Translations under genes and position numbers: made by a program
DNA from: Methanoregulaceae archaeon UBA467
Lineage (GTDB): Archaea > Halobacteriota > Methanomicrobia > Methanomicrobiales > Methanospirillaceae
Length of the DNA stretch: 64,000 nucleotides
Direction of reading: 5' to 3'
NCBI GenBank assembly: GCA_002503825.1
Contig: DASP01000017.1
Location: 62,001-126,000, forward strand
Notes under the pieces: model-generated
Seen by the model: the letters and a program-made list of their open reading frames with translations, nothing else
What the model was told of the DNA's origin: nothing
Database searches by the model: none
Part shown: positions 33,783-41,799 of the stretch, piece by piece
Position numbering within the stretch: the stretch's first letter is position 1
Layout of the letters: every line of letters begins with the position of its first letter

Positions 33783-34074
33783 GACAATCCATCTCAATTT
33801 TTAACGTGATCCCCTATCTATATTTCCGAAGCCTGGTGAACCGACCCGGGTGTTCTACGGATACTATTCAGGAAAATTGCAGGCCGGTCTTTTTTAAAAT
33901 TTGGCTGATGACGGCCAGGTCTGTTCAATGAATCGATCCCGGGTCTCACGGAATCCTCCGGGTTGTTATCCGGTCCAACCCCGTGTATCCCGTCGGGGCA
34001 GACCCGGATTTCCATTCATCAGAAAAAAGAACGCATCCAGCCGCCAAAAAATTCCAGACTGTTCCGACTACTGA

Positions 34075-35007
34075 TCAGAAGAACTCCTTTCGCCAGAAAA
34101 CTGCTATCCCGACTGCAGAAAGGGTCAGTGAGATTGCCATCGTGATCTGGAACGCAAAGGGTGAGTGCTGGTAGGGCAGTTCAACGTTCATTCCGTAAAT
34201 ACTTGCAACAAGCGTTGGTATCATCAGGATGATCGTCACGGTCGTGAGGAGTTTCATGACCACGTTTAGATTATTGGAGATAACCGACGCAAATGCATCC
34301 ATCATGCCGGAGAGGATGCTGCTGTAGATATTTGCCATCTCGATCGCCTGCTTGTTCTCAATTACCACTTCTTCAAAGATGTCCCGGTCATCCTCGCTCA
34401 TCTTCATACATTCCGATGTGTTGAATTTTTCCATCATCAGGGCATTTGACCGCAGCGATGTGATAAAGAAGACAAGGCTTTTTTCAAGGTTGAGCAATTT
34501 TATCAGTTGTTCATTTTTTAAGGCTTTATGAAGGTCTTTCTGGACATTTGAGCTCATCCTGTTGATATCCTTCAAATAGCGCAGGAACAGGAGCGCTGTC
34601 CTTAAAAAGAGGAGAAGGACAAATCCGGTCCTGTTCTCTGTTGAAAAATTCTTTACCTTTCCTGTAAGGAATTCCGAAATGACGTCAACATCGGTGAGGG
34701 ACACGGTGATGATAATATTCTGGGTCAGGATGATCCCGACGGGGAGCGTGATAAACGGGATATCCGCGTCCGGTATCTCACGCCGTGCAGTACGTAAAAG
34801 GATGAGCATGCTGCCTTCTTCACGCTCAATACGTGCCCGTTCATCTATATCGAGGGGATCGGTGAGGAAATCAGGGGGGATATTGAACCAGGACACCAGT
34901 TGCTCTATTTCCTGATGCGTCGGGTTGATGACATTGACCCATGCCCCGCTCTCGTACGTATTGATCCTCTGCAGCCCCCCCGTGCCGCTCTGATAGATTG
35001 TGATCAT
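34075..35007 (-). CDS. corA: CorA-family divalent cation transporter
   Basis: Mg2+ (or Co2+/Ni2+) channel of 310 residues. The long N-terminal cytoplasmic domain ends in two TM helices with the signature YGMNVELPYQHSPF between them, and the last residues FWRKEFF form the basic inner tail. CorA works as a pentamer gated by Mg2+. The ATG at 35007 is chosen because GGGGAGGAGAG lies just upstream; the frame continues to 35055 but without family features. No neighbour suggests a special metal. Confidence 0.93.
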   Translation of the reverse strand: MITIYQSGTGGLQRINTYESGAWVNVINPTHQEIEQLVSWFNIPPDFLTDPLDIDERARIEREEGSMLILLRTARREIPDADIPFITLPVGIILTQNIIITVSLTDVDVISEFLTGKVKNFSTENRTGFVLLLFLRTALLFLRYLKDINRMSSNVQKDLHKALKNEQLIKLLNLEKSLVFFITSLRSNALMMEKFNTSECMKMSEDDRDIFEEVVIENKQAIEMANIYSSILSGMMDAFASVISNNLNVVMKLLTTVTIILMIPTLVASIYGMNVELPYQHSPFAFQITMAISLTLSAVGIAVFWRKEFF

Positions 35008-35247
35008 TCCCTCTCCTCCCCTGTTTTCCTCTGCACCGCCCCGGTTGCGGTACATCTCACCCGGGAAAAAATCCGATGGATAAATGTTCTTTTTTCCTCT
35101 GTTCCTATCTCATACCTGCCATGTCCCAAGGGAGAGCGTGGCGCCAGGACCGTTCCGAAATACCCTACAACAGAATAGCTTTCAATCCTTTATCTCACCT
35201 TCGCAGGCACAATGATTCTTGTCCGGGGGGCATGAGCCGGTACGTGC

Positions 35248-36051
35248 CTATCCGCTCTGTTCAACGTGTTTTAATTCTTCGCCCAGGTCCTCGTCAAGAG
35301 AGACATTCAAAAAACTGTCCGATACCGGAAGGTCTGTCCGGAACGACGGTGAAATATCGAGGTACATGGTCGTGTTGACCATTGCACAATCCAGTATGTG
35401 GCCACCGGCCGTCCTGTCATCAGTAATATAATGCAGGTGCCACCCCGGAATATTGATGCCCCCGGCAAACCCGGGAGTGTAAAATCCGACGATGGTTCCG
35501 CTTGTATTGTACAATTCAAAGACCGACTGATGAGCGGATGCATCAACAAGGCGGGGGTATGGTTTTTCCTGTGCAGGGATGGCTCTTGTCTTCATATAGG
35601 GAAATATCCCGTCGATCCGCACCGCATAGAAATAATTACCTGACGGCAGAGCATCATCCGCAACTGAGGTTAATTCTGTAAAGTTACCGGCATTCCGGAC
35701 CGGAACCTCAATGTCCCGCTCGAACCACGTGACCGTCCCGAACGGTGTAGTCATGTCATCGCTGACCGGGTACACCTGCCCGTCGGCCTTCACCTGGTAA
35801 AAATTCCCGTCAATGGCAATCATTTCGCCATCAAGCGCATCAAATGTGGAAATCCCGAAATCCCCATGCTTTTTCAGGTCGCCAAATGTCATGACCCCGT
35901 CACATTCCGCCTGCAGCAGGGCATTTATCGTAGAGACCTGGAAAACGGTGTCATGGTCGTGTGGCTCCGGCGGTGAAGCGAGGAGCATTCCGGCCAGGAA
36001 TGCTCCGAATACGAGGATAATTCCGGATAACACGATATGCCATTTCTTCAT
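35248..36051 (-). CDS. Secreted alpha-acetolactate decarboxylase
   Basis: Converts acetolactate to acetoin. The 267-residue protein has the three zinc ligands His205, His207 and His218 in GWHLHYITDDRTAGGH, with the 2 and 11 spacing of the Brevibacillus enzyme (His192/194/205), and an Arg at 145 in YAVRIDG where the catalytic Arg is expected. Unusually it begins with a signal peptide or anchor (residues 5-25), so it should act outside the cell. AGGA six bases before the ATG supports the start. No acetolactate synthase or butanediol gene lies in the window. Transfer from a fermentative bacterium is possible. Confidence 0.9.
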   Translation of the reverse strand: MKKWHIVLSGIILVFGAFLAGMLLASPPEPHDHDTVFQVSTINALLQAECDGVMTFGDLKKHGDFGISTFDALDGEMIAIDGNFYQVKADGQVYPVSDDMTTPFGTVTWFERDIEVPVRNAGNFTELTSVADDALPSGNYFYAVRIDGIFPYMKTRAIPAQEKPYPRLVDASAHQSVFELYNTSGTIVGFYTPGFAGGINIPGWHLHYITDDRTAGGHILDCAMVNTTMYLDISPSFRTDLPVSDSFLNVSLDEDLGEELKHVEQSG

Positions 36052-36435
36052 ATTTTTCCTGTATCCTGTTTGTTCCGGTTGTTTACCAGGTTTTCGTTCC
36101 GAAGCGGGCAGTCGCCTCCCGGATCTCCATGGGAAACCGTTGTAGTGCCCGCGGCCATCTCAATGCCATTAAACGGGCGGTATTATGAGAACACGGCTCT
36201 CCCACGGCATTGCTCATGATTATCCCTGTTCAGGACGGGGCAGGATACCACAAGCCGGAGTGCTGCAGTGTATCCGTAATCATTTCGAAATACCCTCATG
36301 GTCGTCTCCGGCCGGTCCGGATCATTCTTTGCAGGGGGATGGCATACCCTTGAAATAACACCATTTCTCCGGTTTCCGGACCGGTGCAGTGATTAGAATC
36401 ACATGCGGGGGTTTCTGCATATGTGGTATGGTGAA
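36052..36435. other. 384-base gap without recognised features
   Basis: Both strands were read; no supported gene, RNA or repeat. The first bases hold the leader of the acetolactate decarboxylase gene. Confidence 0.5.
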
Positions 36436-36888
36436 TCACTTTCTCTCCAGCTCCCCGATATCCTCATCCCAGATCTCCGGGTGAATGCGGATGAATTCCT
36501 GCAGCAGGTCCCTGCAGTCGGCACGGTAAAGGTCGATCACCCTGACACCCTTCGAGAGCAGGAACTCTTCAGCACCGGGAAATGTCTCTGACTCCCCGAC
36601 AACTACCACCGGGATCCGGAACTGGACGACTGCTCCGGCACAGAGATAGCACGGCATCAGCGTGGAATACAGGACACAGTCGATGTAGACTCCGATCCTT
36701 CCTGCGTTTCTCAGGCAGTCGATCTCGGCATGGAGTACCGGGTCTTTCAGCTGCACGCGACGGTTATGGCCGCGGCCTATGATAACACCGTCACGTACCA
36801 GGACCGATCCGATGGGGATGCCCCCTTCATCGCGACCGAGACGGGCTTCCCTGACCGCTTCATCCATGTATACATCATGCTCTCTCAC
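36436..36888 (-). CDS. Cytosine deaminase-like (CDA fold, yeast FCY1 type)
   Basis: Zinc-dependent nucleobase deaminase of 150 residues. His53 and Glu55 in VLHAEIDCL and Cys80/Cys83 in MPCYLCAGAV form the active site. GRGHN, the STLMPC core and the closing PEIWDEDIGE follow yeast cytosine deaminase closely, so cytosine (giving uracil) is the likely substrate; guanine or adenine cannot be excluded. The start is GTG 36888, which overlaps the cupin stop as GTGA and has GGAGA just upstream. It is co-translated with the cupin. Confidence 0.82.
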   Translation of the reverse strand: MREHDVYMDEAVREARLGRDEGGIPIGSVLVRDGVIIGRGHNRRVQLKDPVLHAEIDCLRNAGRIGVYIDCVLYSTLMPCYLCAGAVVQFRIPVVVVGESETFPGAEEFLLSKGVRVIDLYRADCRDLLQEFIRIHPEIWDEDIGELERK

Positions 36889-37229
36889 GATCTCTCCCTC
36901 TCCGCTATGCACTCTTCATCGTCAGCGGTCCATGGAGGTTCGACCATGACAAGAAATGTAAGGTCGTCATCCCCGCAGTTCTCTACTGACTGCACTTCAC
37001 CTGCAGGAACATATACCAGATTCCCGGAACTGACGGCCGATTCATCATCTCCCACATGAATCCTGCCGGTACCCGACAGGATATAATAGACTTCGCTCGA
37101 ATTCTTCAGCCGGTGGGGACGGGTGCGATCACCGGGGCCGATAAATGCGTGCGATATGCTGTACCCGAGCGGGACCTGCGCCGGGTCACGGTGCGGGTGG
37201 AGCAGCTCGCAAAGGTGCGAACCGTCCAT
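36885..37229 (-). CDS. Cupin-domain protein
   Basis: Single small beta-barrel of 114 residues. The cupin motifs are visible as GPGDRTRPHRLKNSSEVYYILSG (first) and LVYVPAGEVQSVEN (second), although the metal ligands are incomplete: one His and one Glu in motif 1 and Gln instead of His in motif 2. ATG 37229 has GGAGG five bases upstream, so it is preferred to the TTG at 37271. It is translationally coupled to the deaminase gene. Sugar- or amino-acid-binding roles are possible; no function is assigned. Confidence 0.8.
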   Translation of the reverse strand: MDGSHLCELLHPHRDPAQVPLGYSISHAFIGPGDRTRPHRLKNSSEVYYILSGTGRIHVGDDESAVSSGNLVYVPAGEVQSVENCGDDDLTFLVMVEPPWTADDEECIAERERS

Positions 37230-37388
37230 TACCACCTCCCGTCGGGTTGTCCGGACTGAACGAATGATCAAAAATGTCCTCCGTATTATTTTATTGGATT
37301 TGGAGAAATTCCCGGAAAAAATGTTCGCTTCTTACCGATAAGGAATAGTTATGCCGGCGCCCTGCATATACACAGAACAGGGCAGACG

Positions 37389-38378
37389 ATGCGTATTCTC
37401 AAAAGTAATGATATCCGGGAGGCACTTCCGATGAATGATGCCATTGCCGGGATGAAAGTAGCTTTTTCCCTGTATTCATCCGGCCTGGCAATCTCCCCGC
37501 TCCGGAGCAGAATTGAACTCCCGGGCGGAAATGGGAGCTGCTTCTTCATGCCGGCATATCTCAGGGACGGGGACATGGAGCCCGTGGTCATCAAAGCGGT
37601 AAATGTGTTTCCCGGGAACCGTGCGCGGGGAGAGGCAACCGTTCATGCCGCCGTGCTCCTCATGGACGGCCGGACGGGAAAGACACTGGCACTCATCGAG
37701 GGTGCAGCCCTCACTGCAATCCGTACCGGAGCCGCATCAGGACTCGCAACAGATCTCCTTTCCAGGCCTGAAAGCCGCACAGTGGCAGTTTTCGGGGCAG
37801 GAACGCAGGCACGGACGCAGATTGAAGCGGTATGCACGGTCCGCCCGATAGATGAAATCAGGGTCTTTGCCCGCGATAAGACTCACGTAAAGGCATTTAC
37901 ACGGGATATACAGGCAACAGGATTGTTCAAAGGCCGGATTATTGAGGCAGACAGCCCTGCAGATGCACTCGGCGGTGCTGATATTGTCTGCACTGCGACC
38001 ACATCCTCTCAGCCGGTCTTTGAACCGGCCGACATTACTCCCGGCACCCACATCAATGCAATCGGCGCATACCTCCCGACACAGAGGGAAATCCCGGAAA
38101 AAACCGTATCAGGTGCATCCGTGTATGTGGATAGTGTCACATCGGCATTTTCTGAAGCAGGGGACCTCATCATACCCATGAATTCAGGTACAATGAAAAA
38201 AGAGCAGGTGAAAGGCGAAATCGGGGAGCTCGTCCTCGGCCGGATACGGGGGCGATCCGGACCTGAAGAGATAACTCTCTTTAAATCTGTTGGTATCGCG
38301 GTACAGGACGCTGTTGCTGCCGCAATTGCATACCGGAACGCTGAACGATCTGGTGCGGGAGCTGAGATCGACTGGTAA
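37389..38378 (+). CDS. Ornithine cyclodeaminase/mu-crystallin family, archaeal alanine dehydrogenase-like
   Basis: NAD-binding protein of 329 residues. The Rossmann motif VAVFGAGTQARTQIEA lies near residue 135, ALTAIRTGAASGLATDLL before it, and the Lys in VVIKAVNVFPGN is the conserved substrate lysine. The archaeal member AF1665 is an alanine dehydrogenase, so pyruvate-alanine interconversion is the best guess; ornithine cyclodeaminase or another imine reductase remains possible. It stands alone on the plus strand, convergent with the CMD gene after four bases. Confidence 0.82.
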   Translation: MRILKSNDIREALPMNDAIAGMKVAFSLYSSGLAISPLRSRIELPGGNGSCFFMPAYLRDGDMEPVVIKAVNVFPGNRARGEATVHAAVLLMDGRTGKTLALIEGAALTAIRTGAASGLATDLLSRPESRTVAVFGAGTQARTQIEAVCTVRPIDEIRVFARDKTHVKAFTRDIQATGLFKGRIIEADSPADALGGADIVCTATTSSQPVFEPADITPGTHINAIGAYLPTQREIPEKTVSGASVYVDSVTSAFSEAGDLIIPMNSGTMKKEQVKGEIGELVLGRIRGRSGPEEITLFKSVGIAVQDAVAAAIAYRNAERSGAGAEIDW

Positions 38379-38382
38379 CCCC

Positions 38383-38703
38383 CTATCCTGACAGTGCGTC
38401 CCGGTCATACCCTTCAAGCGCGGCAGGGAGGCAGTCCAGTACAGATGCGAGGCCGCTCAGGTGAAGGTTCATGACGACTGCACCTATCACCTCTTCCCTG
38501 GCAGCACCAGACTGGCGGGCCATCCCGGCATGGAAAAACACACCCCGCGGATTTCTCGTTGCGGTCTGAATACCGATATTGACCAGCTGGCGGGTTTTCG
38601 CATCGAGGCCTTTTCCGCTCCTGTAGACATCGATGAGGCGGTCGAGCGCACGGGCAAGGTCCGGGCATTCCCTGGCAAAAAGATCCATTGGATTTTCATT
38701 CAT
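38383..38703 (-). CDS. Carboxymuconolactone decarboxylase (CMD) family protein lacking the redox cysteines
   Basis: Helical protein of 106 residues of the CMD/AhpD-like fold: DAKTRQLVNIGIQTATRNPRG is the typical opening of the core, and GVFFHAGMARQSGAAREEV the active helix. In AhpD-type members this helix holds Cys-x-x-Cys-x-x-x-His; here the cysteines are absent, so thiol peroxidase chemistry is unlikely. The ATG at 38703 is chosen over the TTG at 38721, since a TTGATATAG TATA-like box lies about 27 bases before it. The function is unknown. Confidence 0.75.
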   Translation of the reverse strand: MNENPMDLFARECPDLARALDRLIDVYRSGKGLDAKTRQLVNIGIQTATRNPRGVFFHAGMARQSGAAREEVIGAVVMNLHLSGLASVLDCLPAALEGYDRDALSG

Positions 38704-38778
38704 ATTCTGAAAAATTGGCAAATGCCCTATATCAACTTCTTCATTGCCTGCCCACGCACGTTCCCATGATGCGTATCT

Positions 38779-39189
38779 TCAGGATTCCTGTCCGAACCTG
38801 CCGGCGATCCATGTATGAATATCATCCCGCAACTCGCGGAACCGCATTAATTGCGCATCGCATGGATCTGGATGTACTGCCGGATCCGGAAAGTGCTGCC
38901 TGATACAGTTCCGGTGCGGAGGGAGTGCCATTGCGGACCCGTTGTCGGTCATGAGCACAATAAAATCGAAGGATCTGCCGGAAAAACCGGAGAGTGCTTT
39001 TGATGTACAGCCTTTCATGTCGACACCGATCTCTTCCATAACCTGTATGACAGCAGTATTTACGACAGACGGCCTCATCCCTGCGCTGAATGCCTCGTAA
39101 CGGTCACCGTAAAAATGGTTCAGAAGTCCTTCAGCAATCTGTGAGCGTCCGGCATTACGTTCACACAGAAAAAGGACCGATTGTTTCAT
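38779..39189 (-). CDS. Low-molecular-weight phosphatase / arsenate reductase ArsC family
   Basis: Protein of 136 residues with the P-loop CERNAGRS (Cys9 to Arg15, the CX5R signature) right after the first strand, then the GM-R-P stretch and a later FPDPAVHPDP with the acid Asp. Both LMW tyrosine phosphatases and thioredoxin-coupled arsenate reductases share this. Only one cysteine (Cys95 area, HRNCIRQ) follows in the loop where ArsC has two, so arsenate reduction is uncertain. The ATG overlaps the stop of the HEAT gene (ATGA at 39186-39189). Confidence 0.75.
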   Translation of the reverse strand: MKQSVLFLCERNAGRSQIAEGLLNHFYGDRYEAFSAGMRPSVVNTAVIQVMEEIGVDMKGCTSKALSGFSGRSFDFIVLMTDNGSAMALPPHRNCIRQHFPDPAVHPDPCDAQLMRFRELRDDIHTWIAGRFGQES

Positions 39190-39677
39190 CTCTGCATCCT
39201 GCCTTTCCTGTCCGCAATCCCGTCCAGTGCATCCCGGACCGCACGTGAAAATACATTCCCTTCGACCCCGGGTGCATCCTTCAGTGCAGGTTCAGCGGCA
39301 GGGCCGAAGGCTTCCAGTGCCCTGACAGCGCGAAGGCGGACGCCACGCCCGGGATCGCCAAGGCTCCGGATCAGGGCGGGAATGGCCGATTCATCCCCAA
39401 TCTTTCCAAGTGCTTCGGCAGCTTCTTCCCGTACATGCTCATTCACATCGGAAAGTGCGTCAATCAGGGCACCTGTTGCAGAACGGCTTTTCTGCTCTCC
39501 AAGCGCGACTGCAGCCCGCCAGCGGATGCTGGTAAAATCCTTATCCTGAAGCGCCAGAACCAGCAGGTCTGCCGAATCGCCAGAGGGCTGCTCACTCAGC
39601 TCTACCACGGCGATCCACCTGACCTCAGGATCGTCATGAGAAAGCGCCCTGGTAAACCACTCCCTGTCTTCCGGCAT
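39186..39677 (-). CDS. HEAT-repeat protein coupled to the ArsC-like gene
   Basis: All-helical protein of 163 residues with four PBS-lyase HEAT-like units: DDPEVRWIAVVELSEQ, FTSIRWRAAVALGEQ, NEHVREEAAEALGKIG and GRGVRLRAVRALEAFG. Such scaffolds bind partner proteins. Its stop overlaps the start of the phosphatase/ArsC-like gene, so the two are made together and the HEAT protein may present a substrate to the phosphatase. It is unrelated in detail to the HEAT gene at 20.5 kb. Confidence 0.82.
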   Translation of the reverse strand: MPEDREWFTRALSHDDPEVRWIAVVELSEQPSGDSADLLVLALQDKDFTSIRWRAAVALGEQKSRSATGALIDALSDVNEHVREEAAEALGKIGDESAIPALIRSLGDPGRGVRLRAVRALEAFGPAAEPALKDAPGVEGNVFSRAVRDALDGIADRKGRMQR

Positions 39678-39747
39678 ATCTCGTTTCCCTCCGGTTTATG
39701 GTGCAATACTGGAAAAATCCGGGTAAAAAGTAATATACAATTCCCTG

Positions 39748-40881
39748 TTACCTGCACTGCCTGATACGTGATACTGCGTGGCCGAGCCGTTCCATAGAGG
39801 TTGCATAGGAGATCCTTTCCCATCCAGGGGTATTAAATGCCGATCCGGGTGTCACGGCAACATGCGCCTTGTTCAGCCACCTGGAAGCCGTCTCCATATC
39901 GTCTCCTTCGACCCTGACATATGCATAGAATGCCCCGTCTGCAGGTGCAGTCTCGTATCCCATCAGGCCGAGTTCCTGTACAAGGAAGTCCCTTCGCCTG
40001 TTGAACTCTGTCCGCATCATCTCAACGCACGACTGGTCCCCGTTCAGGGCGGCGACACCCCCGAACATCGCAAACGTGGTGGGGTGGCTGACCGAGTGCT
40101 GCTGGACCTTCGACATCTGCCGGATGATCTCCTGGGGTGCAACCGCATACCCAAGGCGCCATCCGGTCATTGCATAGGCCTTTGAAAATCCGTTTATCGT
40201 AATGGTCCGCTGTGACATATCCCCTAACGAGGCGAGTGAGATGTGTTCCTTTCCATAGACCAGTTTCTCATATATCTCGTCAGAGAGTGCAAAAATGTCA
40301 TAGTCCTCGCAAAGATCGGCCACAATTTTAAGGGAGGCCTTATCAAGAACAGCCCCCGACGGGTTGGACGGTGAATTGACCACGATCATCCTCGTCTTCG
40401 GACTTATCCGGTCATGGATGCTGTCATCCAGCTGGAATGCCGGCGTTTTCAATGCGTGGTGTACCGGTTTCCCGCCGGCGATCCTTACACAGGGTTCATA
40501 TGAAACCCATGACGGGTCAAGAATGACGACCTCGTCACCGGGGTTGAGGACCGCCTCCATGGCATCATAAATTGCATCTTTTGCACCACAGGTGACGATT
40601 ATCTCGTCGTCCCTGCAAAAAAAGCCGTTTTCTTCCCGTATTTTTTTCGCTATGGCCGATATCAGTTCAGGTATCCCGTTGCTCGGGGCATAATGGGTCT
40701 CGTTCCTGTTCAGTGCATCGATACATGCCTGTTTGATATGCTGCGGTGTATCGAAATCAGGTTCACCGATAGAGAGGCTGATGACATCGATACCCTCCCG
40801 CTGCATCAGTTTTGCACGGTTGCTTATTTCAATCGTGGCTGACGCTGCAATACCGGAGATCTTCTCTGATAACTGCCTCAT
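39748..40881 (-). CDS. Class I aminotransferase, aspartate aminotransferase-like
   Basis: PLP enzyme of fold type I, 377 residues. The PLP lysine is Lys234 in INGFSKAYAMTGWRLGY, with SIGEPDFDTP near the N-terminus, the substrate Asn in SPSNPSGAV and the C-terminal Arg in GWERISYATS. It resembles archaeal aspartate or aromatic aminotransferases. Its ATG overlaps the ribH stop (ATGA at 40878-40881), so it belongs to the class V aminotransferase-ribC-ribH unit, although a metabolic link to riboflavin is not clear. A distant paralogue lies at the right edge of the window. Confidence 0.9.
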   Translation of the reverse strand: MRQLSEKISGIAASATIEISNRAKLMQREGIDVISLSIGEPDFDTPQHIKQACIDALNRNETHYAPSNGIPELISAIAKKIREENGFFCRDDEIIVTCGAKDAIYDAMEAVLNPGDEVVILDPSWVSYEPCVRIAGGKPVHHALKTPAFQLDDSIHDRISPKTRMIVVNSPSNPSGAVLDKASLKIVADLCEDYDIFALSDEIYEKLVYGKEHISLASLGDMSQRTITINGFSKAYAMTGWRLGYAVAPQEIIRQMSKVQQHSVSHPTTFAMFGGVAALNGDQSCVEMMRTEFNRRRDFLVQELGLMGYETAPADGAFYAYVRVEGDDMETASRWLNKAHVAVTPGSAFNTPGWERISYATSMERLGHAVSRIRQCR

Positions 40882-41285
40882 TTCAATCTCTGGACCATCT
40901 TGATAGCGGATTCCACTGCACGCCTGGAGTAATCGATCCGCTCGCTGGCCTCCATCCGGGACATGCCCGGTCCTGAAATCCCCAGGGCCACGGGTTTTTC
41001 ATATTCAAGGCTTAAGTCAATGATCTTTCGTGCGGCGTGCTGCACTACAATCTCGTCGTGCTGGGTGGAACCCTCGATAACGCACCCGATGGTGACGACC
41101 GCGTCCACCTTCCCCCGCTGGAGCATCTTCTTGATGGCAAGCGGCATGTCATACGCGCCCGGGACATAGACACACTCGCTCACTTCAGCTCCAAGGAATG
41201 ATGCATGTTCCCTGCCCTCGATCTCCATCATGTACGTAATATCACGATTAAATTCTGCAACCACAAATCCCAGTTTTATTGCCAT
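40878..41285 (-). CDS. ribH: 6,7-dimethyl-8-ribityllumazine synthase
   Basis: Penultimate step of riboflavin synthesis: joins 5-amino-6-ribitylaminouracil with dihydroxybutanone phosphate. The 135-residue protein has the family strands LGFVVAEFNRDI, VPGAYDMPLAIKKML, VVTIGCVIEGSTQHDEIV (catalytic His) and the C-terminal RRAVESAIKMV. ATG 41285 has AAGGAG about nine bases upstream. It follows ribC by 52 bases and is coupled to the aminotransferase. Its uracil substrate is also used by the two CofH proteins in this window. Confidence 0.94.
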   Translation of the reverse strand: MAIKLGFVVAEFNRDITYMMEIEGREHASFLGAEVSECVYVPGAYDMPLAIKKMLQRGKVDAVVTIGCVIEGSTQHDEIVVQHAARKIIDLSLEYEKPVALGISGPGMSRMEASERIDYSRRAVESAIKMVQRLK

Positions 41286-41337
41286 ATCTGTTCTCTCCTT
41301 ACATCTGCTACTCAATAATTCATAAATCAAATGCACG

Positions 41338-41799
41338 TCAGCGCCGGGCTGGTCCCGCATCACGAAATCCCTGTCTCTGTCCGGTCCCGGCCTGTTTTTC
41401 AAGGTCTTTCGGGTGCAGGACCAACGATATCGCATTGACTGCATGCTCTCTCGTGCGCTGCTCTGCAAGCCACGCAAGTTCGTGATCGTCTGCAGCCTCA
41501 TCCTCGTGAACAAAGACCTCGATTATGTGCGTGTTTGTCATCAGCTGGCAAAGAATAAGTCCCTGCGATGCCTCGTGGGCACAGAGATGGTCTTTTTCCT
41601 TGCCACCGGGCATTCCGAGTGCCATGACAATCGAGCACTTTCGTTCCTCGATCAGCTTCTTGCAGGCAACCGGAATGTCCTTGATGCCGGGAACCGTGAC
41701 CCGTTCGATACTTACACTTGCGTGTTTTTTAAGCTCATCAATTGCGATGCTGCCCATATTGACTCGTGAAAAGGTGGTATCGACAACCCCCACCTTCAT
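41338..41799 (-). CDS. ribC: Riboflavin synthase, archaeal type
   Basis: Makes riboflavin from two lumazine molecules. Archaea use a protein related to lumazine synthase rather than bacterial RibE, and this 153-residue sequence matches that type: GVVDTTFSRVNMGSIAIDEL at the N-terminus, TVPGIKDIPVACKKLIEE, VMALGMPGGKEKDHLC and ASQGLILCQLMTNTHI. The ATG overlaps the stop of the class V aminotransferase gene. Together with ribH it forms the end of the flavin pathway. Confidence 0.93.
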   Translation of the reverse strand: MKVGVVDTTFSRVNMGSIAIDELKKHASVSIERVTVPGIKDIPVACKKLIEERKCSIVMALGMPGGKEKDHLCAHEASQGLILCQLMTNTHIIEVFVHEDEAADDHELAWLAEQRTREHAVNAISLVLHPKDLEKQAGTGQRQGFRDAGPARR

